54,961 bases of DNA from NORP240 sp942492445 (GTDB lineage: Bacteria > Pseudomonadota > Gammaproteobacteria > Pseudomonadales > Pseudohongiellaceae), in contig CALOEW010000050.1 of NCBI GenBank assembly GCA_942492445.1, positions 1-54,961 of the forward strand, read 5' to 3'. Within the stretch, counting starts at the first letter, position 1. Each line of letters begins with the position of its first letter. Positions 1 through 9,273 of this stretch are shown piece by piece. The notes under the pieces were generated by a model. It did no database searches. It was not told the origin of the DNA and saw only the letters and a program-made list of their open reading frames with translations. The translations under genes and the position numbers were made by a program.

Positions 1-489
1 AGTACCGACGGATAAAGAAACCTGCCCCCCGAAATAATCCGGGAAAACAAATCTCGGCCTCGTTGATCCGACCCCATGATATGCAGGCGTACCTCGCCCA
101 CGTGGGCCAAAGAGGTGAATATCAGGATAAGTGACTTCAAATGCTGTATTCATCCCCTTTTACAAACATATCAATTGGATACGCTGTGTGCGGTCTTCTA
201 CATATTCCAACTGAAAGGTTTCCATATTTCTCACCCGTTAACGGATAAAAGAAAGGCTGTAGAAAAAAACGATTGGACTCCGGATCATAAAAGCGCACGC
301 GCGATGGCGGGGAGAATGTCAACTTTGGTCACTGCTTCGGAAAAACGGGGCTACAACGGCATTGAAATAGACAAAGAAGGATTATTTTGGTTTTAATATT
401 TTAATAACGGCTATTCTGTATGTCGTTAAAAACAATGTCTTAATTCGTGTAAAAATTAATTATAAAGATTTGTTTCATTAAAAATAATC
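1..489. other. Unplaced leading segment, no supported gene
   Basis: No reading frame here is convincing. The longest plus-strand frame, 76-396, has no recognisable motif and an odd, Cys- and His-rich composition. The last 120 bases are AT-rich. Ribosomal protein S12 homology begins abruptly near 490 without its first 15-20 residues. This piece is therefore either a foreign end joined to the ribosomal block or poor-quality read sequence. Confidence 0.5.
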
Positions 490-828
490 ACTACAATTAC
501 CAAGAAGAGTAAATCGGCTGCTTTAGATTCGTGCCCCCAGCGATGAGGGGTTTGTACGCGGGTTTATACAACGACACCTAAAAAACCAAATTCTGCAATG
601 CGTAAGGTTGCAAGAGTAAGGTTAACCAATGGTAAGGAGGTTAACGCATACATTCCCGGAGAAGGACACAATCTACAAGAGCACTCGATAGTATTGGTTA
701 GAGGTGGAAGGGTAAAAGATTTACCAGGAGTTAGATATCACATTGTTCGTGGTGCTTTAGACACCGCAGGTGTTTCAGGTAGAACGCAACGTAGATCTAA
801 GTATGGTGCAAAACGCCCTAAGAAGTAA
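490..828 (+). CDS. rpsL: 30S ribosomal protein S12, 5'-truncated, with in-frame stop
   Basis: S12 is part of the ribosomal decoding centre. Homology begins at TTITKKSKSAALDSCPQ, continues through TTTPKKPNSAMRKVARVRL and VRYHIVRGALDTAGV, and ends KYGAKRPKK, as in Flavobacteriia. The first 15-20 residues (usually MPTI...) are missing, because the sequence upstream of 490 is unrelated. A TGA at 544-546 replaces the second Arg of the conserved PQRRGVCTR. A gene this essential should not carry a stop, so a base-call error (CGA to TGA) is likely. The intact part from Met 598 gives 76 residues. rpsG follows after 23 bases, as in the usual str operon. Confidence 0.85.
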
Positions 829-851
829 TTTTAAAACTTTAAGAAGAAGAC

Positions 852-1330
852 ATGAGAAAAAGACAGCAGCGAAAAAAAGACCGCTTTTACCAGATCCACG
901 TTTTAACGATCAGTTAGTAACTCGTTTTGTTAACATGATGATGTGGGATGGAAAGAAATCTGTAGCTTTTAAAGTTTTCTACGATGCAATTGATATTGTA
1001 GAAGAAAAAAAAACTGATGAAGAAAAAACAGCTTTAGAAATTTGGAAAGATGCTTTATCTAACGTTATGCCTCACGTAGAAGTACGTAGTCGTAGAGTAG
1101 GTGGAGCAACATTTCAAATTCCAATGCAAATTCGTCCAGACCGAAAAGTTTCAACAGCAATGAAATGGCTGATTAGCTATTCACGTAAAAGAAACGAAAA
1201 ATCTATGGCCAATCGTTTAGCTTCAGAAATTTTAGCAGCAGCCAAAGAAGAAGGAGCAGCCGTTAAGAAAAGAGTGGATACTCACAAAATGGCAGAGGCT
1301 AACAAAGCATTTTCTCACTTTAGATTTTAA
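852..1330 (+). CDS. rpsG: 30S ribosomal protein S7, frameshift near the start
   Basis: S7 nucleates assembly of the small-subunit head. Residues PLLPDPRFNDQLVTRFVNMM, the MPHVEVRSRRVGGATFQIP region and the C-terminal end AFSHFRF are present. The natural ATG at 852 (MRKRQ) is out of frame with the rest. One missing base near 864 restores MRKRQAAKKRPLLPDP, so the frameshift is probably an error. The corrected length of about 158 residues is normal. It lies between rpsL and fusA, 8 bases before fusA. Confidence 0.9.
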
Positions 1331-1338
1331 AAGATAAA

Positions 1339-3469
1339 ATGGCAAGAGATTTAAAATATACAAGAAATATAGGTATTGCTGCGCATATTGATGCAGGTAA
1401 AACTACGACTACAGAGCGTATTCTTTATTATACAGGAGTTTCACATAAAATTGGTGAAGTACATGATGGTGCTGCTACAATGGACTGGATGGAGCAAGAG
1501 CAGGAGCGTGGTATTACAATTACTTCAGCTGCGACTACTTGTGAATGGCAATTTCCTACAGAAAACGGACTTCCAACAAGTGATGCTAAAGGTTATCATT
1601 TTAATATTATTGATACTCCTGGTCACGTTGATTTTACAGTTGAAGTAAACAGGTCGCTAAGAGTATTAGATGGTTTAGTTTTCTTATTTAGTGCAGTTGA
1701 TGGTGTTGAGCCGCAATCTGAAACTAACTGGAGATTAGCGGATAAATACAATGTTCCAAGAATTGGTTTCGTTAATAAAATGGACCGTCAAGGAGCTAAC
1801 TTTATGGCGGTTTGTCAACAAGTAAAAGAAATGTTGAAATCTAATGCAGTGCCAATTGTTTTAAATATTGGTGATGAGGCAGATTTTAAAGGTATTGTTG
1901 ATTTAGTTAAAAACAGAGCTATTGTTTGGCATGATGAAACTCAAGGAGCAACTTTTGATGTTATTGAGATTCCTGATGAGCTTAAAGCAGAAGCAAAAAA
2001 ATATAGAGCGTTACTTATTGAAGAAGTAGCGACTTACGATGAGAATTTATTGGAAAAATTCATGGAAGATGAAGATTCTATTACAGAAGATGAAGTGCAT
2101 GCTGCACTTAGAGCTGCTGTTATGGATATGGCTATCATTCCAATGGTTTGTGGTTCTTCCTTTAAAAATAAAGGTGTACAGTTTTTATTAGATGCAGTTT
2201 GTCGTTATTTACCTTCTCCAATAGATAAAGAAGGTATTATAGGTGTTAATCCAGATACAGAAAAAGAAGTATTGACGTAAGCCAAGATGTAATGAACCAT
2301 TTGCTGCTTTAGCATTTAAAATTGCTACTGACCCATTTGTTGGCCGTTTAGCATTCTTTAGAGCTTACTCTGGTCGTTTAGATGCAGGTTCTTATATCTT
2401 GAATAACCGTTCAGGTAAAAAAGAACGTATTTCTCGTATTTATCAAATGCACTCTAATAAGCAAAATGCCATCGATTTTATCGAAGCTGGTGATATTGGA
2501 GCAGCAGTAGGTTTTAAAGATATTAAGACTGGTGATACTATGTCTGATGAAAAACATCCAATTGTTTTGGAGAGTATGAACTTCCCTGATCCAGTAATCG
2601 GTATTGCTGTGGAGCCCAAAACAAAGGCGGATGTTGATAAATTGGGAATGGCTTTGGCTAAATTGGCTGAAGAGGATCCAACATTTACTGTAAAAACTGA
2701 TGAAGCTTCGGGACAGACCATTATTTCTGGAATGGGCGAGCTTCACTTAGATATTATTGTTGACCGTTTAAGACGGGAGTTTAAAGTTGATGTAAACCAA
2801 GGTCAACCTCAAGTTGAATACAAAGAAGCAATTACCCGAAAAGCTGATCACAGGGAAATTTATAAAAAACAATCTGGTGGTCGTGGTAAATTTGCAGATA
2901 TCGTATTTACACTGGAACCAGCTGAAGAAGGAAAAGTTGGATTAGAATTTGTTTCAGAAATTAAAGGTGGTAACGTTCCTAAAGAATTTATCCCTTCTAT
3001 TGAAAAAGGATTTAAAATGGCTATGAAGAATGGTCCTTTAGCCGGATTTGAAATGGATAGTATGAAAATTACTCTTAAGGATGGTTCTTTTCACCCTGTG
3101 GATTCTGATCCATTATCTTTTGAATTGGCTGCTAAAATTGGATTTAAAGGTGCGGCGAAAGCTGCAAGAGCGGTAATTATGGAACCTATTATGAAGTTAG
3201 AGGTACTTACGCCTGAAGAAAATATGGGAGATATTGTAGGAGACCTTAACCGTAGGAGAGGTCATGTTAGTGATATGGATGATAGAGCAGGCGCAAAAGG
3301 TCATAAAAGCTGATGTACCTTTATCGGAGATGTTTGGTTATGTAACTACGTTAAGAACATTTTCTTCTGGTAGGGCAACTTCAACAATGGAATTTTCACA
3401 TTATGCAGAAACCCCTTCAAAATATGGCTGAAGAGGTAATTAAAAGCAGCAAAAGGTGTAACCGCCTAA
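1339..3469 (+). CDS. fusA: Translation elongation factor G, several frameshifts
   Basis: EF-G is the ribosomal translocase GTPase. The G1 motif AHIDAGKTTTTERIL, switch I GEVHDGAATMDWMEQEQERG, G3 DTPGHVDF and G4 NKMD are clear in the first 313 residues. Domains II-V follow in 2399-3313 (for example SGMGELHLDIIVDRL). The frame breaks near 2278-2292, near 3297, and again around 3405-3445. The translation resumes EF-G sequence after each break and ends AKGVTA at 3469. The breaks sit in short homopolymers and look like sequencing errors. No tuf gene lies between fusA and rpsJ, which fits Bacteroidetes. Confidence 0.92.
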
Positions 3470-3481
3470 ATTGTAAGTAAA

Positions 3482-3788
3482 ATGAGTCAGAAAATTAGAA
3501 TAAAATTAAAATCGTACGATCATAATTTGGTAGACAAATCTGCTGAGAAGATTGTAAAAACGGTAAAAATCACTGGTGCTGTTGTTACTGGACCAATTCC
3601 TTTACCAACACATAAGAAAGATATTTACGGTTTTGCGTTCACCTCACGTAAACAAAAAATCAAGAGAGCAATTCCAGTTAAGTTCATACAAAAGACTTCT
3701 GGATATTTATAGTTCCTCATCGAAAACAATTGACGCACTAATGAAGCTGGAGCTTCCAAGTGGTGTTGAGGTGGAGATAAAAGTGTGA
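3482..3788 (+). CDS. rpsJ: 30S ribosomal protein S10, one frameshift
   Basis: S10 (also NusE in antitermination) opens the S10 cluster. MSQKIRIKLKSYDHNLVDK begins 12 bases after fusA. GAVVTGPIPLPTHK is followed by a frameshift near 3618, after which FTVLRSPHVNKKSREQFQ through to LPSGVEVEIKV is read in another frame, ending at 3788. The corrected length is about 101 residues, as in the family. The indel lies in an A/T-rich stretch and is probably an error. Confidence 0.9.
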
Positions 3789-3946
3789 TAGACCATTCCG
3801 TTTCGGTTTGAAACGGTTAACATGTCCGGAGCGTTTCGCAAAGGAAAAACGGCAACAAAAATATATTCGGGATCGAATTGTTTTTGATCCTGTTTTTTTT
3901 GCAGAAAAAAATAGTTTAATAGTAATTAATAATTAATAGTAATAAT
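3789..3946 (+). promoter_or_regulatory. Structured leader between rpsJ and rplC
   Basis: This 158-base gap is unusually long for a ribosomal operon. It contains a perfect 7-bp hairpin, CCGTTTC-GGTTT-GAAACGG (3798-3816), then an A-rich stretch and the terminator-like structure listed separately. A leader used for autoregulation by a ribosomal protein, or an attenuator, is possible. Function is inferred only from structure and position. Confidence 0.4.
3870..3900 (+). terminator. Terminator-like hairpin with T8 upstream of rplC
   Basis: GGATC (3870-3874) pairs with GATCC (3886-3890), extended by weak A-T pairs, and is followed by TG and eight Ts (3893-3900). The stem is short. It could be an attenuator rather than a full stop, because rplC continues the operon downstream. 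Confidence 0.4.
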
Positions 3947-4566
3947 ATGTCTGGGTTAATAGGAAAAAAAGTAGGCATGACCAGCATTTTTGACGATAAC
4001 GGGAAAAATATTCCCTGCACCGTAATCGAAGCTGGACCATGCGTAGTTACCCAAGTCAGAACCGAAGAGGTAGACGGGTACAATGCCCTTCAGCTTGGTT
4101 TCGATGACAAGGCAGAAAAACTGCTAATAAGGCTGAAATGGGTCACTTTAAAAAAGCAGGAACTTCCCTAAAAAGAAAGTCGTTGAATTTCAGGATTTTG
4201 AAGGAGAGTACAAATTAGGTGAGAAATCGTTGGTGTCGAACTTATTTGTTGAAGGAGAATTTGTTGATGTATCGGTACTTCTAAAGGAAAAGGATTCCAA
4301 GGTGTTGTAAAACGACACGGTTTTGCTGGTGTTGGTCAAGCAACCCACGGTCAGCATAATAGGTTAAGAGCTCCAGGTTCCATTGGTGCAGCATCTTATC
4401 CAGCTCGCGTTTTCAAAGGAATGAAAATGGCAGGTAGAATGGGAGGTGATAAAGTTACCGTTCAAAACCTTGAGAGTTTTAAAAGTTGTTCCAGAAAAGA
4501 ATCTTACTTGTTGTTAAAGGTTGTGTTCCTGGTCATAAAAACGCTTACGTAACTATTGAGAAGTAA
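3947..4566 (+). CDS. rplC: 50S ribosomal protein L3, several frameshifts
   Basis: L3 is an early-assembly large-subunit protein near the peptidyl transferase centre. MSGLIGKKVGMTSIFDDNG opens the gene. The family-typical HGFAGVGQATHGQHNRLRAP, GSIGAASYPARVFKGMKMAG and GHKNAYVTIEK are all readable, but in changing frames. Breaks fall near 4125, 4166, 4225, 4275 and 4475-4500. Continuous homology on both sides of each break points to sequencing error, not decay. Its stop overlaps the rplD start by one base. Confidence 0.88.
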
Positions 4567-5198
4567 TGAAGGTAGCAGTTTTAGATATTAAGGGAAAAGA
4601 AACAGGTAGAAAGGTTGAGCTTTCGGACGCTGTATTCGCAATAGAACCAAACAATCATGCTGTTTATTTGGATGTTAAAGCAATATTTGGCTCACCAAAG
4701 ACAAGGAACTCATAAATCTAAAGAAAGAGCTGAAATAGCTGGAAGTACACGTAAGATTAAGAAACAAAAAGGAACAGGTACTGCTCGTGCAGGTAGTATT
4801 AAATCTCCAGTATTTAGAGGTGGAGGACGTATTTTTGGGCCAAGACCAAAAGATTATATCCAAAAATTAAACAAAAATGTGAAGCGTTTGGCGCGAAAAT
4901 CTGCTTTGACATTAAAGTCAAAAGAGAATGCAATATGGTGTTTTAGAAGACTTTAATTTTGATGCTCCAAAAACAAAGGATTTCATCTGCAGTTTTGAAG
5001 TCTTTGGGCTTGGAAAACAAAAAATCTTTATTTGTGTTGGGTGATTCAAATAATAATGTATATTTGTCGTCACGCAATTTAAAAGGTTATGAAGTCGTAA
5101 CTAATTCAGAATTAAGTACTTACAAAATTTTAAATGCAAATCAAATGGTTCTTTCGGAAGGTTCTTTAGAAGGAATTGAATCGAATTTAAGTAAATAA
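4566..5198 (+). CDS. rplD: 50S ribosomal protein L4, frameshifted
   Basis: L4 lines the exit tunnel and is a classical S10-operon autoregulator in enterics. MKVAVLDIKGKETGRKVEL leads into VYLDVK, where the frame breaks near 4680. QRQGTHKSKERAEIAGSTRK and GGRIFGPRPKDYIQKLNKNV follow in the next frame. A second break near 4933 leads into FNFDAPKTKDF and the end IESNLSK. The corrected length is about 209 residues, normal for Flavobacteriia. Confidence 0.9.
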
Positions 5199-5216
5199 GA
5201 AGTACATGAGGTGAAC

Positions 5217-5503
5217 ATGTTGATTAAGCCAATTATAACGGAAAAAGTGACTGCTGATAGCGAGTTGTTTAATCGTTATGGTTTTGTTGTGAATCCAAAA
5301 GCTAACAAGGTTCAGATTAAAAAGCTGTAGAAGCAAGCTTATGGTGTTTCTGTTGAAAAAGTTCGAACTATGAATTATGGTCCAATCGCGCAAAACCCGT
5401 TATACAAAAACTGGTGTTCAGCACGGGAAAGACAAATGCTTTTAAAAAAGCCATTGTTGATGTAGCAGAAGGAGATATTATTGATTTTTACAGTAATCTA
5501 TAA
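5217..5503 (+). CDS. rplW: 50S ribosomal protein L23, frameshifted
   Basis: L23 sits at the tunnel exit and docks trigger factor and SRP. MLIKPIITEKVTADSELFNR and FVVNPKANKVQIKK are read from the ATG at 5217. The frame then breaks near 5325, with AYGVSVEKVRTMNYGP in another frame and the end DVAEGDIIDFYSN at 5503. The corrected length is close to the usual 96 residues. It lies between rplD and rplB as in all S10 operons. Confidence 0.88.
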
Positions 5504-5512
5504 AGACAAAAA

Positions 5513-6337
5513 ATGTCAGTTAGAAAATTAAAACCAATCACACCAGGTCAGCGTTTTAGAGTAGTAAATGGATTTGACGCCATTACTACTGATAAGCCGG
5601 AGAAAAGTTTATTGCTCCGATAAAAAGGTCTGGAGGTAGAAACAGTCAAGGAAAAATGACCATGCGCTATAGAGGTGGTGGTCATAAAAGAAGGTATCGA
5701 ATTATTGATTTCAAACGGGATAAGCAAGATATTCCTGCAACAGTTGAGTCAATTCAGTATGATCCAAACAGAACAGCTTTTATCGCTTTATTGGAATATG
5801 CAGATGGTGAAAAAGATACATTATTGCTCAAAATGGTTTACAAGTTGGTCAAAAATGTATTTCTGGTCGAAAGTGGAGCTGCTCCTGAGATTGGAAATGC
5901 TTTCCTTTAAGTGAAATTCCTTTAGGAACTATTATTTCTTGTATTGAATTACGTCCAGGTCAAGGAGCTGTAATGGCTCGTAGTGCTGGAACATTTGCTC
6001 AATTAATGGCAAGAGAAGGAAAATATGCAACAATTAAATTGCCATCAGGCGAAACAAGATTAGTCTTAGCTAATTGTTTGGCTACTATTGGGGTGTATCA
6101 AATTCAGATCATCAATTATTAGTATCTGGTAAAGCTGGTAGAAGTAGATGGTTAGGTAGAAGACCAAGAACACGACCAGTTGTTATGAACCCTGTTGATC
6201 ATCCAATGGGTGGTGGTGAAGGTAAATCTTCAGGTGGACATCCACGTTCTAGAAATGGTATACCTGCAAAAGGTTATAGAACCCGTTCTAAAACAAAAGC
6301 GAGTAATAAATATATTGTAGAACGTAGAAAGAAATAA
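5513..6337 (+). CDS. rplB: 50S ribosomal protein L2, several frameshifts
   Basis: L2 is needed for subunit joining and peptidyl transfer. MSVRKLKPITPGQRFRVVNG starts the gene. KRSGGRNSQGKMTMRYRGGG, the MARSAGTFAQLMAREGKYAT core, and the C-terminal NPVDHPMGGGEGKSSGGHP with its conserved catalytic-region His are present. Breaks fall near 5605-5625, 5815-5910 and 6090. Homology runs through all of them, and the C-terminal 87 residues are intact from 6074. Confidence 0.9.
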
Positions 6338-6349
6338 AAGTAAAGCAAT

Positions 6350-6628
6350 ATGGCACGTTCATTAAAAAAAGGACCTTACGTTTTTCATAAACTTGAAAAG
6401 AAAGTTAATGAAAATTTAGAATCAGGAAAAAAATCAGTAATCAAAACTTGGTCTAGAGCATCTATGATTACTCCAGATTTTGTTGGTCAAACAATTGCAG
6501 TTCATAATGGAAGTCAATTTGTTCCAGTTTATGTAACTGAAAATATGGTAGGTCATAAATTAGGAGAATTTTCACCAACCAGATCCTTTAGAGGTCATGC
6601 AGGTGCTAAAAATAAAGGTAAAAAGTAA
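6350..6628 (+). CDS. rpsS: 30S ribosomal protein S19, intact
   Basis: S19 binds 16S rRNA in the head with S13. The 92-residue frame is complete: MARSLKKGPYVFHKLEKKV, IKTWSRASMITPDFVGQTIA, VTENMVGHKLGEFSPTRSF and a basic tail GAKNKGKK. It is one of only two undamaged genes in this block. The start is 12 bases after rplB and the stop is 7 bases before rplV. Confidence 0.95.
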   Translation: MARSLKKGPYVFHKLEKKVNENLESGKKSVIKTWSRASMITPDFVGQTIAVHNGSQFVPVYVTENMVGHKLGEFSPTRSFRGHAGAKNKGKK

Positions 6629-6635
6629 GTAAGCT

Positions 6636-7041
6636 ATGGGAAGTCGTAAAAAACAAATGGCAGACGCTATTAAGGAAGGGAAAAAGCAAGTTGCTTTTGC
6701 TAAACTTAATAACTGTCCTACGTCACCAAGAAAAATGCGCTTAGTAGCCGATTTAGTAAGAGGTGAAAAGGTAGAAAAAGCACTTAATATTTTAAGATTC
6801 AGTCCAAAAGAAGCATCACGTCGTTTAGAAAAATTGTTATTGTCTGCAATTGCAAACTGGCAAGCAAAAAATGAAGAGCAAATATTGAAGAAGCAGATTT
6901 ATTTGTAAAAGAAATTAGAGTTGATGGTGGAAGAATGTTAAAAAGATTACGTCCAGCACCTCAAGGTCGTGCACATAGAATAAGAAAAAGATCCAATCAC
7001 GTAACCTTGTGCTTGGAGCTAACAATAACACACAAAGCTAG
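6636..7041 (+). CDS. rplV: 50S ribosomal protein L22, frameshifted
   Basis: L22 lines the peptide exit tunnel. MGSRKKQMADAIKEGKKQVA and LNNCPTSPRKMRLVADLVRG with EKALNILRFSPKEASRRLEK are in the first frame to about 6885. A missing G then shifts the frame, and ADLFVKEIRVDGGRMLKRL and PAPQGRAHRIRKRSNHVT follow, with another shift near 7008 before the end GANNNTQS. The extended N-terminus is usual in Bacteroidetes. The corrected length is about 135 residues. Confidence 0.9.
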
Positions 7042-7052
7042 AGCATAGAGAT

Positions 7053-7778
7053 ATGGGACAGAAGACAAATCCGATAGGAAATCGTCTAGGAATTATCAGA
7101 GGATGGGAATCTAACTGGTATGGTGGAAATGATTATGGAGATAAACTTGCTGAAGACGATAAAATCAGAAAGTATGTTCATGCTCGTTTATCAAAAGCTA
7201 GTGTATCCAGAGTAATTATTGAGAGAACTTTTAAACTTGTAACCGTTACTATCACTACTGCTAGACCTGGTATTATTATCGGGAAAGGTGGACAAGAGGT
7301 AGACAAGTTAAAAGAAGAACTTAAAAAAATTACAGATAAAGAAGTTCAAATCAACATCTTTGAAATTAAAAGACCTGAACTAGATGCTTATTTAGTTGCT
7401 GCAAGTGTTGCTCGTCAAATCGAAAATCGTATTTCTTACAGAAGAGCTATTAAAATGGCAATTGCTGCAGCAATGCGAATGAATGCTGAAGGTATTAAAA
7501 TTCAAATTAGTGGTCGTTTAAATGGTGCCGAAATGGCACGTAGCGAACATTATAAAGATGGGAGAATTCCTTTATCAACATTTAGAGCCGACATTGATTA
7601 TGCTTTAGTTGAAGCTCACACTACTTATGGTAGATTGGGTATTAAAGTATGGATCATGAAAGGTGAAGTATATGGAAAAAGAGAACTTTCTCCGTTAGTT
7701 GGTTTTCTAAAAAACAAGGAAAAGGTGGATCGTGGTGGAAATACTAAAGGAGAAACCAAACCTCGTAGAAGAAAGTAA
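7053..7778 (+). CDS. rpsC: 30S ribosomal protein S3, intact
   Basis: S3 forms part of the mRNA entry channel. The complete 241-residue frame starts MGQKTNPIGNRLGIIRGWES. It holds the KH-domain loop ARPGIIIGKGGQEVDKLKEE around residue 70-90 and ends in a basic tail, TKGETKPRRRK. RISYRRAIKMAIAAAMRMNA is typical of the family. Base composition and codon use match the other genes of this block. Confidence 0.95.
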   Translation: MGQKTNPIGNRLGIIRGWESNWYGGNDYGDKLAEDDKIRKYVHARLSKASVSRVIIERTFKLVTVTITTARPGIIIGKGGQEVDKLKEELKKITDKEVQINIFEIKRPELDAYLVAASVARQIENRISYRRAIKMAIAAAMRMNAEGIKIQISGRLNGAEMARSEHYKDGRIPLSTFRADIDYALVEAHTTYGRLGIKVWIMKGEVYGKRELSPLVGFLKNKEKVDRGGNTKGETKPRRRK

Positions 7779-7798
7779 TTTTTTAAAGTAAAGAAAAA

Positions 7799-7965
7799 AT
7801 GTTACAACCTAAAAGAACAAAATTCCGTAAGGTACAAAAGAAAGGCGTATGAAAGGTAACTCTGGAAGAGGTCATCAACTTTCAAGCGGAATGTTTGGTA
7901 TTAAATCTCATTGAGAACGAATGTTTTCTTACTATCTCGTCAAATTAGAAGCTGCACGTATTGCA
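7799..7965 (+). CDS. rplP: 50S ribosomal protein L16, 3'-truncated at a join
   Basis: MLQPKRTKFRKVQK and MKGNSGRGHQLSSGMFGIKS identify L16, which helps shape the A-site of the large subunit. The frame shifts near 7845 and again near 7912-7950. The residues SRQIEAARIA can still be read up to about 7965. After that the sequence changes to an unrelated enzyme gene with higher GC, so roughly the last 85-90 residues of L16 are absent. Confidence 0.82.
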
Positions 7966-8477
7966 AAATGTTTTTGAAGAACAGGCCAATGCCCAGGCCC
8001 GGGCCGGAGCGGACGGTATTATCATTTTGAAACGATGATTGATGTCGAAGAGGCCAGAATTGCGGCCATTGCTGCCAAACAAACCGGATTGCCGGTAATT
8101 GTCAGTATGGTTTACGATTCCGGAGAGGATAAAGACCACACCATGATGGGCAACAGTCCGGAAGCAGTCGTGGCAGCGATTTCCAAAACTGGTGTAGACG
8201 GTATCGGCGCCAATTGCGGCCAGGGTATTGAAGCTTTTTTGCCGATTTGCCGGCGCCTGCGGCAGCTACCGATCTGCCGATCTGGATTAAGCCCAATGCC
8301 GGACTGCCGGAGGTTGTCGATGACGGTGTGGTCTTTCGCACAACCGCGCAGGAATTTGTCCAATACGTACCCGACCTGATCCAGGCCGGTGCGAATTTTA
8401 TCGGCGGCTGCTGCGGCACGGATCAGGAATTTGTTAAGACCATCCGGCAGACGGTTAAAGGAATGTCGAATGACTAA
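7966..8477 (+). CDS. Homocysteine S-methyltransferase family, 5'-truncated
   Basis: Proteins of this family move a methyl group to homocysteine, or to a related thiol, through a zinc-bound thiolate. The visible part reads EEQANAQARAGADG, FETMIDVEEARIAA (a base is missing near 8023), VDGIGANCGQGIEAF and IWIKPNAGLP, and ends with IGGCCGTDQEFVKTIRQ. The Cys of GANC and the pair in GGCCGT are the zinc ligands. A second base is missing near 8262. The N-terminal half is cut by the join at about 7966. It could be the start module of a MetH-type enzyme or a stand-alone BhmT/MmuM-type protein. The stop at 8477 after one domain favours a stand-alone enzyme. Confidence 0.75.
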
Positions 8478-8498
8478 TGACTAATGACTAATGACGAA
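8471..8498 (+). repeat. TGACTAA heptamer tandem repeat (stop in every frame)
   Basis: Three perfect TGACTAA units (8471-8491) plus a variant TGACGAA lie over and just past the stop of the methyltransferase. Because seven is not a multiple of three, the repeat puts a stop codon in every forward frame. It is probably a simple replication-slippage repeat. Confidence 0.7.
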
Positions 8499-8626
8499 TT
8501 AAGGAATTTTATCCATTTTAATAATGACGGAGCGAGCCTTCGTCGCTGAAATAGCTATGCAGGCCAAGAGCGACATCCACAAATCTTCAATTTTCAATTC
8601 CGGCTGGTCCGGATCAGGAGAACCCA

Positions 8627-9260
8627 ATGCCCGATTCTATTCTGCTTCCCTTTCACGACTGGCTGGTCGAACTGCGCCGCGACTTTCATCGAATTCCTGA
8701 ACTTTGCTACCAGGAAGAGAAGACGTCTGCGAAAATCTGTCAGGTGCTGGACCAACTGGAAATTCCCTATCAAGGTGCTGTCGGCAAAACCGGTGTGGTG
8801 GCCAGACTTACGGCTGATAAAGCGGGGCCGCTGGTAGCCTATCGGGCGGATATGGATGTCTGCCGCTGGATGAAGCCAATGATGTTCCCCTATAAATCCC
8901 GGCACCAGGGGCTGATGCGTACCTACGGTCATGACGGGCATGTCACCGTTGCCCTCGGGATCATTCGCTGGCTAAAGGAACGCGGGTGGCCCCGCAAGGG
9001 TTGCGGCGAGATTCTTTTCTTCTTTCAGCCCGCCGAGGTGGGCGGTGCCGGCGCCAAAGCCATGCTGGACACCGGATTGTTCGACCAGGAGCCGGTCCAG
9101 GCGATTTTTGCCTCCCACATGAATCCGGGAGTTGCCCGTGGGAGAGGTGGACTTGTTACGGAACGGCCATGCCGCCACCAATGAGATCCGGATCCGCATC
9201 AAGGGCAAGGGCGGTCACGGGGCAACCCCCCATCTTTGCATCGATCCGATTGTCGCCGGA
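8627..9260 (+). CDS. M20-family amidohydrolase (hippurate/N-acyl amino acid type), 3'-truncated
   Basis: M20D enzymes cleave N-acyl or N-aminobenzoyl amino acids with a metal pair. The ATG at 8627 follows a good ribosome site, AGGAG. Residues WLVELRRDFHRIPELCYQEE, LVAYRADMD (metal Asp) and THGHDGH-like TYGHDGHVTVALG are typical, as is FFFQPAEVGGAGAKAML; most family members have QPAEEG, with the catalytic Glu. Indels near 8858, 8890 and 9129 shift the frame, after which GEVDLLRNGHAATNE and KGKGGHGATPH continue the family. Homology stops near 9257-9260, where the gammaproteobacterial block begins, so the C-terminal half is missing. Confidence 0.8.
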
Positions 9261-9273
9261 GGGGACAGCAGTT

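Noticed and set aside
76..396. 106-residue ORF at the window start
   Set aside because: No ribosome site, no domain, odd composition, and it lies in an unplaced segment.
1339..7041. Pseudogenes among the ribosomal proteins and fusA
   Set aside because: All breaks are single-base indels in essential genes with full homology beyond. Sequencing error is the simpler view.
8471..8498. CRISPR-like repeat
   Set aside because: Units are 7 bases in direct tandem with no spacers.
490..9260. Horizontal transfer of ribosomal and metabolic genes into a gammaproteobacterium
   Set aside because: The joins cut genes in the middle and the indel load differs between blocks, which fits misassembly or cloning chimera, not transfer.
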